Origin: Capra hircus
Taxonomy: Eukaryota > Chordata > Mammalia > Artiodactyla > Bovidae
DNA: 64,000 nucleotides
Direction: 5' to 3'
Assembly (NCBI RefSeq): GCF_001704415.2
Contig: NC_030811.1
Location: 5,304,501-5,368,500 of the forward strand
Numbering within the stretch: position 1 is the first letter of the stretch; every line of letters starts with the position of its first letter. Under the pieces are notes generated by a model. The model ran no database searches, was not told where the DNA came from, and saw only the letters and a program-made list of their open reading frames with translations. This document shows, piece after piece, positions 35,701 to 46,907 of the stretch. Both the position numbers and the translations under genes were made by a program.

Positions 35701-35959
35701 CCAATTTTTTACCATTAGAATGGCATGAAAGTACTTTTCACAGTATGGCATTTAAACCCAGGGTCTTTGAGGCTGGGTGAATTAAGCTAGTATACGGGTT
35801 GTGTTCATTTGTCCGTATAGTTGCCAGAGGAAATACAGGAGGCCTAAAATTTAAATTTCAGTTAAAAGAAAACAATTCATTGGTATATCCCAAGGAATAC
35901 ATGGGACATACTTATGCTATTATTATTGTTTATCCAAAATTCAAATTCACCTGGGCATC

Positions 35960-36292
35960 CTGCACTTTTTCTTTTCCTTTTTGCTGCGCAGCCTGGGCTT
36001 CCCTGGTGGCTGAGAGGTTAAAGCGTCTGCCTGCAATCCGGGAGACCTGGGTTTGATCCCTGGGTTGGGAAGATCCCCTGGAGAGGGAAATGGCAACCCA
36101 CTTCAGTATTCTTGTCTGGAGAATCCCATGGATGGAGGAGCCTGATGGGCTACAGTCCACAGGGTCTAAAAGAGTCGACTTCACTCACTCATGTATCTTA
36201 GGTCCCTGACCAGGAACAGAACCCCTGTGCCCCTCACAGTGGGAGCTCAGAGTTTTACCCACTGGACCATTGGGGAAGTCCCTATCTTGTAC
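35960..36292 (+). mobile_element. Bov-tA SINE (plus) inserted in a minus-strand tRNA-SINE
   Basis: The Bov-tA spans 35994-36192. It is bracketed by the A-tail side of a minus-strand CHR-type SINE (TTTTCCTTTTTGCTGCGCA) and that element's head complement (GACCATTGGGGAAGTCCC). Confidence 0.75.
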
Positions 36293-36339
36293 TTTTATTT
36301 GCTAAATCTGGCAGTGCTAACCCTGGAGAAGTTCTAACA

Positions 36340-36485
36340 TTAGTTTTCTGGTTTATGAAATGGCAATAACTACAGGAACTATTTAATAGCTTATAAAGTT
36401 GTGTGGATGAAATGAGATAATCTATCCAGAGTACTTACCAAGGGGCATGAAACATAGTGAGCGCTCAGTAAGTGTTGGCTCTTTT
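36340..36485 (+). mobile_element. MIR SINE
   Basis: MIR 3' half: AAATGGCAATAACTACAGG, ATGAAATGAGATAATC, and AGTGAGCGCTCAGTAAGTGT. Confidence 0.75.
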
Positions 36486-36561
36486 TTTATTTCATATCTC
36501 TGTGTCTTAGGTGAATTCCTGGAAGTATGCTTTTCTTACAGAATTCTCTGGCTAATTTAAG

Positions 36562-36682
36562 GCTTAGGAAATGGCTACCCACTCCAGTATTCTGGCCTGG
36601 ATAATTCCATGGACAGAGGAGCCTGGCAGGCTACAGTCCACGGGGTCGCAGAAAGTCAGACACAACTGAGCGACTTTCACTG
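36562..36682 (+). mobile_element. BOV-A SINE, 3' half
   Basis: TACCCACTCCAGTATTCTGG to CAGACACAACTGAGCGACTT. Confidence 0.88.
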
Positions 36683-36689
36683 AACTTTT

Positions 36690-37205
36690 GGTCATACCCA
36701 AAACAGTTCCATGACAAGCACTGTACAGGTGAGCAGATTCTTCTCAACCACCTCCAGAATACGAATCAAATTTTAAAATTTCTATACAAAAACCCAAATT
36801 GCCACCTACGGGCAAGTATGGATTTCCTTTCAATCACACCAAACACTAGGATGTTGATTCTGATTTGTTTTCTCTTCCAGAGTCAGCTGAAATAATATTC
36901 AAGAGGAAACTGTTTAGGCTACCTTCTAAATCATTTCTAAGACTCATTCATGTTATCTAGTACCTGAACTAAATTGCATTAAAAAACTGAGACAATGTTA
37001 GGCCCATGGCTCTAAAAAGAACATTTCCCCACCTTGGTTCAATGTTGGTATTTACAACAGCTTTCTTTATGCTTACCAAACAAGAAGCTTCTCTGAATTT
37101 ATACTACAATTCTCTTTTTGCCTTTGGCTGCATAACTTTTATTTTGCATATTACCCTAACTTTAATAGATTCATCAATTTATTGCAATTGATTTTTTATT
37201 ACTTT
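36690..37205. other. Unique intergenic sequence
   Basis: No gene or classifiable repeat was seen between two SINEs. Confidence 0.45.
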
Positions 37206-37209
37206 CTAG

Positions 37210-37498
37210 AAGCAGCTAGAAGGCAATGGCACCCCACTCTGGTACTCTTGCCTGGAAAATCCCATGGAGGGAGGAGCCTGGTAGGCTGCAGTCCATGGGG
37301 TCACTAAGAGTCGGACACGACTGAGCAAATTCACATTCAATTTTCACTTTCATGCATTAAAGAAGGAAATGGCAACCCACTCCGGTATTCTTGCCTGGAG
37401 AATCGCAGGGACCTGGGAGCCTGGGGGGCTGCCGTCTATGGGGTCGCACAGAGTTGCACACGACTGAAGCGACTTAGCAGCAGCAGCAGAAGCAGCTA
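37210..37498 (+). mobile_element. BOV-A2 SINE dimer
   Basis: Two monomers in tandem (GGCAATGGCACCCCACTCTG and GGCAACCCACTCCGGTATTC), joined by TTCACATTCAATTTTCACTT, with an AGC triplet tail at about 37478-37495. Confidence 0.92.
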
Positions 37499-37790
37499 CG
37501 GTATAAATATGTGCCAAGAATATAATAATAACGTGGCTATTGCTTTGTTCTGCCAGATTGACTTGTAAAAGCTCAATCAAGTTACCCTAACCACCTGTAA
37601 CAAACATGTGTGCTGTGCGCGCTCAGTCGTGTCTCGCGTTGCAACCCCATGGATTGTAGCCCCCCAGGCTCCTCTGCCCATAGAATTTTCCGAGCAAGAA
37701 TTCTGGAGTGGGCTGCCATTACCTACCCAGGGGATCTTCCTGACCCAGGAATTGAACCTGCATCTCCTGCATCAGTTCAGTTCAGTTCAG

Positions 37791-38064
37791 TCGCTCAGTC
37801 GTGTCCGACTCCTTGCGACCCCATGAATCGCAGCACGCCAGGCCTCCCTGTCCATCACCATCTCCCGGAGTTCACTCAGTCTCACGTCTATCAAGTCCGT
37901 GATGCCATCCAGCCATCTCATCCTCGGTCGCTCAGTCGTGTCCGACTCCTTGCGACCCCATGAATCGCAGCACGCCAGGCCTCCCTGTCCATCACCAACT
38001 CCCGGAGTTCACTCAGTCTCACGTCTATCAAGTCCGTGATGCCATCCAGCCATCTCATCCTCGA
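37791..38064 (-). repeat. 137 bp tandem duplication in the BovB 3' end
   Basis: Copies 37791-37927 and 37928-38064 differ at about two positions (CCATCTCCC against CCAACTCCC, and the final base). Both share variants rare in the other copies, such as CGACTCCTTGCG and ACGTCTATCAAGTCCG. Confidence 0.93.
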
Positions 38065-38304
38065 TCGTGCCCTTCTCCTCCTGCCCCCAATCCCTCCCAG
38101 CATCAGAGTCTTTTCCAATGAGTCAACTCTTTGCATGAGGAGGCCAAAGTACTGGAGCTTCAGCTTTAGCATCAGTCCTTCCAAAGAAATCCCAGGGTTG
38201 ATCTCCTTCAGAATGGACTGGTCGGATCTCCTTGCAGCCCAAGGGACTCTCAGGAGTCTTCTCCAACACCACAGTTCAAAAGCATCAATTCTTCGGCGCT
38301 CAGC

Positions 38305-39949
38305 TGCTGGGGGCCAGCGTGAGGAACTCCGCCCACGGCAAAGGTCATGAGGAAGGAGGCTTGGCATACGCAAAGGCGTGATCAAGCCTCAGGAAACCCC
38401 CTGTTCCCGAGCATCTAACCCCAAAACCAGAGTCTGTTTTATGCTCTCACCTACACCTCTGACTTTATGGGGGGCTCTCCCCCATAACCGTTTCTCTCGG
38501 AGAAGGAGTAAACGTGCAGCTCCAAGGCAATAAAAATTCTTGGGCGTGACAAGAGTGTTTCAGCTTACGGACTCCTCTGAAGGTTATCTAGCCCACCTGT
38601 ATAGGTTTGTCCGGCCACATGTGATTGTTTACAGCCTCCCAACCTGAGAGGCACGAGATGTTTTAGACTTACTAAAGGCAAAATCTTTTGGGGAGCTGGA
38701 AGTTATTAGTATAGTGTGTTGGTTAGGAATTATATTGGTGAAGGGTTTTTCATTTGTTGTGTCAATAATTGCTGCTAATTCCGTGCTCTGCGTGGGACCA
38801 GGATGTCTCAGGTCAAACCTCTCTGCTGACAGACTAGCTTGTGTGACAGGATTATCCATACTCCTGCCACATGATTGTTTACTACCTCTCAACCATAAAC
38901 AGCACAGAGAGTTTTGGAGTATTTTGAGTCTTAATTAGCATAGGGCTTTTTCTTCTTGTTGAGTCAATGATTGCCGCCAGGCCTCCATATCCTTAGGCAC
39001 TTGGGAATATATTAATCAATGTATTTGGAATATAGAAAAGGAAATACAGTAGTTTTTGATGTTAGCAATACTAGACTTTTTGAGTTAATGGATTTTCTCT
39101 TTTGTAATAGATCACTGTACTTTGTTATAAATCACTGTGTCCTTGCTATGTAAGAATGTAACTTTATCATATCTTAAGACTAAATAGATCTTAAGGGAAG
39201 CATTGGTGAAAGGATTTTCATTTGTTGGGCTGATGTTTGCTGCTAAATCTCCATGTTCCCTACACTTATAATGAATATAACTAACATATAGGAGAAATAA
39301 GTATTAACCTTTAAGCATATAGGAGAAATAAGTATTAACCTTTGAGACTAATCATGTTAACCTTGAGTTAAATAAATTCCTTTCTTGATTGTAACTCACT
39401 ACACCCTCATCCTATAGGAATGCAACTTTATTTGGAGGGTGGTGCCTGGTTTGAGAAAAAACACACTTGGAAAAAATAAGTTTTTTGGTTATCAGAAAGA
39501 AAGGATCATAAAATGTCAGCAGGTCTCATTCATGGCCAGAAGATGATGTAATATCCCTAAGACCTTTTTTTATACATTTATGTGAAGCACCTGATTTTGA
39601 TAAAGGTCAGGACTGCTGACCCCCGCGTGACTCTGTATTCATCCCTATGTGTAACAAAAGGCATATAAGCAAACCCAAAAATAAAGAAATCGGATCAGTT
39701 TCCGGAAAGACTGATTCCCCCATGTCGCTTCTTTCTTGCTCCCGTTTTTCTGGCTGAATTCCCATCTGGAGCATGGATGCTATTCCACGTAATCCAAGTT
39801 ATTCAGCCTCTTTTTCTCCACTAATCTTCCTACTGCACTATCCATTTCTAATCTCTCTATATCTATGATTAAATATGTATTTTTCTAAAGACGCCGACTC
39901 CGTCCCCACCTTCGAATCACCCTGGATCCACCGGGGCTGGACCCCGGTA
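38305..39949 (+). mobile_element. Solo retroviral LTR, 1,645 bp (class II type)
   Basis: The LTR starts TGCTGGGGGCC and ends CCCCGGTA, and is flanked by a perfect 6 bp duplication CTCAGC (38299-38304 and 39950-39955), as expected of ERVK-type integration. A TATA-like CATATAAG near 39661 and CAAAAATAAAGAAATC (polyadenylation signal) near 39678 set the plus orientation, antisense to the two genes. No retroviral genes remain, so recombination between two LTRs is inferred. The middle holds degenerate internal repeats. Confidence 0.88.
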
Positions 39950-41408
39950 CTCAGCCTTCTTCACAGTCCAACTGTCACATCCATACATGACCACAGGAAA
40001 ATCCATAGCCTTGACTAGACGGACCTTAGTTGGCAAAGTAATGTCCCTGCTTTTGAATATACTATCTAGGTTGGTCATAACTTTTTTTCCAGGAGTAAGC
40101 GTCTTTTAATTTCATGGCTGCAGTCACCATCTGCAGTGATTTTGGAGCCCCCCAAAATAAAGTCTGACACTATTTCCACTGTTTCCCCATCTATTTCCCA
40201 TGAAGTGATGGGACCGGATGCCATGATCTTAGTGTTCTGAATGTTGAGCTTTAAGCCAACTTTTTCACTCTCCTCTTTCACTCTCATCAAGAGGCTTTTT
40301 AGTTCCTCTTCACTTTCTGCCATAAGGGTGGTGTCATCTGCATATCTGAGGTTATTGATATTTCTCCCGGCAATCTTGATTCCAGCTTGTGTTTCTTCCA
40401 GTCCAGCGTTTCTCATGATGTACTCTGCATATAAGTTAAATAAGCAGGGTGACAATATACAGCCTTGATGTACTCCTTTTCCTATTTGGAACCAGTCTGT
40501 TCCATGTCCAGTTTTAACTGTTGCTTCCTGACCTGCATACAGATTTCTCAAGAGACAGGTCAGGTGGTCTGGTATTCCCATCTCTTTCAGAATTTTCCAC
40601 AGTTTATAGTGATCCACACAGTCAAAGTCTTTGGCATAGTCAATAAAGCAGAAATAGATGTTTTTCTGGAACTCTCTTGCTTTTTCCATGATCCAGCGGA
40701 TGTTGGCAATTTGATCTCTGGTTTCTCTGCCTTTTCTAAAACCAGCTTGAACATCAGGGAGTTCATGGTTCACATATTGCTGAAGTCTGGCTTGCAGAAT
40801 TTTGAGCATTACTTTACTAGCATGTGAGATGAGTGCAATTGTGCGGTAGCTTGAGCATTCTTTGGCATTGCCTTTCTTCGGGATTGGAATGAAAACTGAT
40901 CTTTTCCAGTCCTGTGGCCACTGCTGAGTTTTCCAAATTTGCTGGCATATTGAGTGCAGCACTTTCACAGCATCATCTTTCAGGATTTGAAACAGCTCAA
41001 CTGGAATTCCATCCCCTCCACTAGCTTTGTTCGTAGTGATGCTTTCTAAGGCCCACTTGACTTCACATTCCAAGATGTCTGGCTCTAGATTAGTGATCAC
41101 ATCATCATGATTATCTGGATCGTGAAGATCTTTTTTGTACAGTTCTTCTGTGTATTCTTGCCACCTCTTCTTAATATCTTCTGCTTCTGTTAGGTCCATA
41201 CCATTTCTGTCCTTTATCGAGCCCATTTTTGCGTGAAGTGTTCCCTTGGTATCTCTAATTTTCTTGAAGAGATCTCTAGTCTTTCCCATTCTGTTCTTTT
41301 CCTCTATTTCTTTGCATTGATTGCTGAAGAAGGCTTTCTTATCTCTTCTTGCTCTTCTTTGACATCAGCAGGTGGATTCCTTACCACTTCCACCACCTGG
41401 GAAGCCCG

Positions 41409-42387
41409 GTACCATATGGGCACAGGTTTTCCCCATCTCTTTCTAGCAATAGATTTTATAGAGTATTTTGCCAAACACCATGGATTTAAAGACATTATAA
41501 ACTGGTTCTTTGTGTTTTTTTACATTGTATATATTATTTTAAATAACATAAGCTCCATGAAGGGACAGATGTTTACCTGCTCCATTGTCCGCTGTGTCCC
41601 AGCACCTAGACACACACCTGGCCTGAGCTGATGTTCAGTTGCTGATAGAATGAGCTTAAATAGGTGAGTTGTTTCCTGTTATATAAAACTATATTTTCTC
41701 CAGCAGAAGCTATGTTTACTGATTCTAAGTCTCCTCCTTTCTACTCCTTTCAGTGTGTTCCTGCCCTCACTTTCTCATTCTCTTTGTTTTTGAATTAAAT
41801 ATATTTTCACTTTTCCAGCTGTTTCACTGTGGTAAATGCCACCGCCATCCCCCTAGCCTGACATAAGTACTTTAATACACCTGGGAGTGTGTCCCCCGGG
41901 ATAGATATGGAAGCTCGTTACTTCTTCCCCAATCCCAGCTAAACAGTTCTCAAGTCACGTCAAACAGATTATCAACAAGGCGTGCAGGCCAAGAAGTGTC
42001 AGGAGAGCTGTAGGCCAGAGCCGTAAGGAGGGAACAGGCAGGAAAAAGGCAAAATCAGAAGCAAGGAAGAGGGAACATCTCCGATTAACTGAAGGGCTGA
42101 CAGGAACAAATGGGGAGGCTGGGCTGGAGAGCTGGGTCATCCAGGCAAGTGGCTGGACATTAAACACTCAGGAAACCAATCAAGCAAGGCATCAGGGTCA
42201 GAAGCTGCACCAGCAGCGAGAAAGGAGCTCAGTACAGTTGAGCCAAGTTAGTTTGGACCAACCAAGGCTCTCTGAGAATGTCTTTCTGGGGAGGTCACTG
42301 GCCCCGGTCACCCATCTGCGGTAGGAATTGAGTTGACCAAGAGTGGAGCAATCCTTATGGCCTACCAGGGCGAAGCAGGCTTGGCAA
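41409..42387. other. Intergenic sequence
   Basis: Mostly unique. 41540-41655 resembles an L2/MIR 3' end (CTCCATGAAGGGACAGATG and CAGCACCTAGACACACACC). No gene seen. Confidence 0.45.
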
Positions 42388-42592
42388 ATGCGCTGTGTTC
42401 AGTCATGTCTGACTCTTTGTGGCCCCATGGACTGTAGGCCCCCAGGCTCTTCTGTCCATGGAATTTTCCAGGCAAGAATAATGGAGTGGGTTGCCATTTC
42501 CTACGATCTTCCCTACCCAGGGACTGAACCTGCATCTCTTGAGTCTCCTGCGTTGGCAGGTGGGTTCTTTACCAGTAGTGTCATCTGGGGCT
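42388..42592 (-). mobile_element. Bov-tA SINE downstream of GALNTL5
   Basis: TGTTCAGTCATGTCTGACTC to CTTTACCAGTAGTGTCATCT; the head end is altered. Confidence 0.88.
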
Positions 42593-42861
42593 TGGCAAAT
42601 AATTGGAAATGATACACTGTATCTCAATCAATTGATGGCCTAAACTGTGTGACAACATGCATTTCCAATGTTCAAGGTCTTGCCGTCCCATAAATTTAGG
42701 GGCAGAAGAGAAACATACCCAGAGCCATCATTAAAGGAAGGAAAAAAGGCAATTCTGGTGTCAACCATTCTGGTTGTATTTATTATTGTATTTCACATAA
42801 TTTCATAATGGTCCAAACTTGTCCCTTCTCTATGTTGAAGGACTAGGGGACTTTTTAACCC

Positions 42862-42867
42862 TTTATT
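42862..42867 (-). terminator. GALNTL5: Candidate polyadenylation signal of GALNTL5
   Basis: AATAAA on the minus strand, 23 nt after the stop codon. A second AATAAA lies on the minus strand near 42779-42784. Either could be used, and both give a very short 3' UTR. Confidence 0.55.
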
Positions 42868-42890
42868 AATGAAAACGACTGGTGTTCCTT

Positions 42891-43046
42891 TCATGAGATT
42901 GTCTCAGATGCCTCCAATTCTGGGAAGATAGTATCCAAATACCACTGAAATGACTTGCAACCCAATCGTTTCCTTAACGCAACACGCTCACTAATGTTTC
43001 CATAGGCAGCAGACTTCAGAGCGGGTCTTCGTAGAAAAAACTCTTC
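42891..43046 (-). CDS. GALNTL5: GALNTL5 terminal coding exon with stop
   Basis: The acceptor TTCCATTTAG precedes 43046. The exon reads EEFFLRRPALKSAAYGNISE, then RVALRKRLGCKSFQWYLDTI, then FPELEASETIS and TGA (42893-42891). The YGNISER and CKSFQWYLD motifs close the catalytic domain in all GALNTs. In ordinary family members a lectin domain follows; here the stop comes eleven residues after the conserved WYLDTI segment. The exon is in phase 0 and joins exactly with the Lys codon ending the previous exon. Confidence 0.96.
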   Translation of the reverse strand, partial: EEFFLRRPALKSAAYGNISERVALRKRLGCKSFQWYLDTIFPELEASETIS

Positions 43047-44029
43047 CTAAATGGAAAGAGTCATTTCATGAAACCAAACAAATCTTAGTCATATCTAACA
43101 GAGCAGTGTCTGATTTTATCATCTAACAGAGCAGTATATATTTTCATCATTTGAACTACAATAAAACAATCAACAATAAACCTTTTCCTCTGTGTGGGGA
43201 GGGCAGACACACACAGGAGACCTGGGACTCACTCAGCCCCAGCTGTTCACAGGATGCGCTGTGACCACCGTGATGAAAGCAGGGTAGAGGGACGAGGAAG
43301 TCTAGGTCCTGCTTCTCAAAAGCCCAGGATCATAGCTACCTATGGCAGCGTTCCCCCTCTCTCCTGATCTCCCCAAACCCCTCGCTCCCCAGCCCCCATC
43401 AACACTTCCGTGGTTTCAGAAACAGAGGGTGGTGCAGTGGCTAAGGGACCACTGATTCTGGGGGAGGGCATCCTGGCTCCAGTCTCTCCCTCCGCCACAG
43501 TGTAGGTGACAGCGTAGACACTGAAGGACAGTTTGGACATTCATCAAGATTTAAGCAGGCACTTAATTCATGGCCCATGAGTCCACGTTTTCAGATTTAG
43601 TCAAGATATATCTCTACAAATGTGCAAAAAGACATGGGAAAAGGATGTTCATGTCAGCAGAGTTAAGGAATAAGAAAACGCTGAGATGACCAGAATGTTA
43701 TCTATGGGGGCTGTTTATTAATGGGATCAGTTTTAGGAAATCTGTTCAAAGGAGATGTTTATAAGAATGACATGTTTATATGTTCTGACTTTAAGACTTT
43801 GAAAGTATGTTTTTAAATTATATACATAAATGGAAAATTCTAAAACAAAATACTGATGCTCAAATCTAGTTATGTAAAAGGATATACGCTCCTGTGTACG
43901 TGCACGTAACAGAAACTAGAGAATAAGTTAGTGACGACTTCTGAGGGGTAAAACTATGGGCTTCAGAAGCTTTTCACTTCATACTTCTCAATACTGTAAG
44001 ACTTTAAAAAATGCAGACGCTTCACCTTT
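43047..44029. other. Unique sequence of the last GALNTL5 intron
   Basis: A GC-richer patch (43200-43510) without a coding signature, then AT-rich intron. Confidence 0.45.
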
Positions 44030-44885
44030 TTAAAAATAATTTTTAAATCTCAGGAAATACAGTAAGCATACAAAAGAAGCACATCAAACATAAATGTGCA
44101 CCTTAATGAATTATCAAAAGATCAACCTGAACAAACTTGGCTAGGTCAAGACGTAGAACAAACCAGTACCTCAGAAGCCACTTGCCTTCTCCTTCATGAT
44201 CATAATTCTTCCTCATAAGTTTGACTGGTTATGACTTCCTCATAATCAGGAGTGCTATCCTGATTACGTGTTCATTTCTTTGCTTTTCTTTCTAGCACTG
44301 ATATCTAATTATTCATGCATAAATGCTATGGTTTGCTATTGTGGTTTTAACTTTATAGAAATGGGACAATACAGTATGTATGCTATTGGGTTTGGCTTTT
44401 GTTCACCGCCTTGAAGATTTACCTATACTGCTGTGTGTGCATCTAAAGTTGGTTACTTCTCATGGCTACACAGAAGTATATCGATTAAACATATCACATT
44501 TACCCTATTCCATTCCCCTCCTGATAAGCATTAGCGTTGCATTCCGTTTTGGCTAACACAGTCAGTGCTGTTCATAAACATTCCTGTCCATCTGTTCTGG
44601 TGCACAGAAGCACCCACCCATTCTGTAGTGTCTACACAGGATGGACTTGCTAGATCATGGGATATCTTTTATTATTTTACTCAATAGTGCCAAACTGTTG
44701 CCCAAAAGCCGTTTGCAACAATTAACACTCCCACCCACAATGTCTGAGACTGCCTATGCTTGCCCACACATGGTCCTGTCAGGCTTCAAAAATGTTTCAC
44801 CCCTCTGGGTGGCTATGTAGAAATATCTCATTGAGGTTTTAATTCATATTTCCCTGCTTACTAAAGAATGTGGAGTATTACTACT
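44030..44885 (-). mobile_element. Old L1 3' UTR
   Basis: Contains the antisense L1 segments ATCATGGGATATCTTTTATT, CTGTTGCCCAAAAGCCG and AACACTCCCACCCACAATG. Diverged. Confidence 0.7.
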
Positions 44886-45405
44886 TTTATAATTTAAAAT
44901 AATAAAGAAATATTAGATCAAGACCAGGGTATATACTATCACAGAGAGAGTCTTCCATATTTCTACCCGTGTATCTGCAATGAGGTCTTGTGGCTACTGT
45001 CCACATCAGTTTGAACTTTCAAATTAAAACGAAGCTGCATCTATATGCTCTCCATATGCACATTCTAAAGGTCCTGGCAAGAGGCTGAAGGCATGGGGGA
45101 GATGCATACATGAAGGGGCCTGGCTTTGATGTAAAAACCTTTGACCGGGAAGGAAAAGAGGTAGCAAAGACCCTCATGTGTGGTGCTTCAACCGCATCGC
45201 TTGGGACTTGGTAGTGAGTCGAGGAAGAGGATCTAAAGACGTATGCATGGCAATGGGGACAGAGAGGCGTCTGCTGCAGAGGGGCAGTCTTGGGAGTGGA
45301 AAATAGACCTGGGGAAGAAAAAAAAAGACTTCGTGTGTTGGTCGATTCACTTCTGAGAAACCTGAGTTTCCCTAGAGATTAAAACAATGAATAAGGTGCA
45401 AGTGG
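44886..45405. other. Unique intron sequence
   Basis: Nothing gene-like seen. Confidence 0.45.
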
Positions 45406-45414
45406 AGTGGGTTA

Positions 45415-45954
45415 CTCCTTGGAAGAAAAGTTATGACCAACCTAGATAGTGTATTCAAAAGCAGACATTACTTTGCTGACTAAGGTCCGTCTAGTCAAGG
45501 CTATGGTTTTTCCGGTGGTCATGTATGGATGTGAGAGTTGGACTGTGAAGAAGGCTGAGTGCCAAAGAATTGATGCTTTTGAACTGTGGTGTTGGAGAAG
45601 ACTCTTGAGAGTCCCTTGGACTTCAAGGAGATCCGACCAGTCCATTCTGGAGGAGATCAACCCTGGGTGTTCTTTGGAAGGAATGATGCTAAAGCTGAAA
45701 CTCTAGTACTTTGGCCACCTCATGCGAAGAGTTGACACATTGGAAAAGACTCTGATGCTGGGAGGGATTGGGGGCAGGAGGAAAAGGGGATGACCAAGGA
45801 TGAGATGGCTGGATGGCATCACAGACTCGATGCACATGAGTCTGAGTGAACTCCGGGAGCTGGTGATGGACAGGGAAGCGTGACGTGCTGCAATTCATGG
45901 GGTCGCAAAGATTCGGACACGACTGAGCAACTGAACTGAACTGAACTGAACTGT
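45415..45954 (+). mobile_element. BovB 3' fragment, plus strand
   Basis: A 540 bp copy with a perfect 9 bp duplication AGTGGGTTA (45406-45414 and 45955-45963). The tail is a CTGAA repeat of about four units. It encodes VRLVKAMVFPVVMYGCESWT before frameshifts. Confidence 0.96.
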
Positions 45955-46023
45955 AGTGGGTTAGAAGGAACTAATCGAGCATAGGGTGTGAAAATGAGCG
46001 GGTGAGGAACTGAAAGGGCACTT

Positions 46024-46240
46024 CTGTGCTGAGTTGCTTCAGTCATGCCTGACTCTTTGCAATCCTATGGACTGTTGCCCCCCAGGCTCCTCTGTCCATG
46101 GGATTCTCCAGGCAAGAATACTGGAGTGGGTGGCCGTGCCCTCCTCCAGGGGGTCTTCCCCACCCGGGGATGGAACCCTTGTCTCTTACATCAACCTGCT
46201 TTGGCAGGCAGGTTCTTTGCCACTCACACCACTTGGACCC
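46024..46240 (-). mobile_element. Bov-tA SINE beside a GALNTL5 exon
   Basis: GCTGAGTTGCTTCAGTCATG to TCTTTGCCACTCACACCACT. It ends 114 bp from the donor of the 46355-46504 exon. Confidence 0.9.
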
Positions 46241-46354
46241 TAATTTAAGGAAAAGCACAAAATTTGGTATCTGGAAGGCAGTAGAAGGCTTCTTCAGAGC
46301 TAGTCCCTCTCTGTTCCCTGACTCGTCTTCCCAAATCAGGGATCTGTCCTTCAC

Positions 46355-46504
46355 CTTGTATTCATCCAGCCAAATGTGTGCCAGTCTGAGATTGTTATAT
46401 TCCACGACTTTCATAATTTCAGAGTGGTTTGTCATGTGTTGCCTATTGATGTGTCCAACTCGAGAGCAGGGGATTACATAGAGCTGGCCTCCACACATCC
46501 AGAT
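46355..46504 (-). CDS. GALNTL5: GALNTL5 coding exon (CSRVGH motif)
   Basis: A 150 bp exon (50 codons, phase 0 at both ends) between CGTCTACAG and the donor GTGAAG. It reads IWMCGGQLYVIPCSRVGHIN, then a variable loop (RQHMTNHSEIMKVVEYNN), then LRLAHIWLDEYK. The His of CSRVGH is the third Mn2+ ligand in GALNT structures and is kept. The loop is longer and different from the RKRRPYG-type loop of GALNT11, as in GALNTL5. The ORF continuing past the donor is intron read-through. Confidence 0.96.
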
Positions 46505-46614
46505 CTGTAGACGTAAGGAAAACAGAAAACACAGTAATGATTAGTGTCTGTTTGCTAAAAGGCAACTGCTGAATTAAAACAGAAACAACAGCAGCCATCA
46601 TTAAGTGTCTTATT

Positions 46615-46770
46615 TCGTTTAATCATCACAGCAACCTTATACTGCGATCATCCCCGTTCTACAGATGAAGAAACTAATACCTACATTAGTCAGGAAGTTT
46701 GCCCAGTAATATAGTGGCAGAGCACAAATTTCAAACTCAAATCTGGCCCCAGAGTCATGGCTCTGAATCC
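46615..46770 (-). mobile_element. MIR-type SINE relic
   Basis: CAGATGAAGAAACTAATACC followed by ATAGTGGCAGAGCACAAATT and CTCAAATCTGGCCCCAGAG. Confidence 0.6.
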
Positions 46771-46907
46771 TAAGCGGTCCTGCCTTGCCCGTACATGACC
46801 AGTTCTGATGCTGATCAGAGGAAGACGGACAAGATACTTTGTCTTAGGCTATTCTCAAACAATATGCTGAAAGTAACATTTCCTGAGACTATTGAGTACT
46901 ACTGGCT

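Larger units (their letters stand above)
37776..41362 (-). mobile_element. BovB LINE with the longest intact RT ORF, itself split by an LTR
   Basis: BovB sequence runs 37776-38304 and 39950-41362. The minus-strand ORF 41289-40075 (404 codons) covers the linker (GKTRDLFKKIRDTKGTLHAK), the RT fingers (PKKGNAKECSSYRTIALISH), motif A FCFIDYAKDFDCVDH and an intact motif C (NLRYADDTTLMAES). It then runs to a frameshift near 40090. The endonuclease domain is absent (5' truncation). The 3' end holds a 137 bp tandem duplication. Confidence 0.95.
37608..41408 (-). mobile_element. Bov-tA SINE split by BovB
   Basis: SINE pieces at 37608-37775 and 41363-41408 join cleanly across the BovB. The target duplication CATCAG is at 37770-37775 and 41363-41368. 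The right piece holds the SINE head complement (TTCCACCACCTGGGAAGCCC). Confidence 0.88.

Noticed and set aside
40075..41289. A novel reverse-transcriptase system (retron-like or DGR-like)
   Set aside because: The protein is plainly BovB RT, with seven other copies in the window, a matching 3' tail and target duplications.
46043..46354. Continuation of the GALNTL5 ORF beyond 46355
   Set aside because: The GTGAAG donor, family alignment and exact phase of the next exon at 43046 show that it is intron read-through into a SINE.
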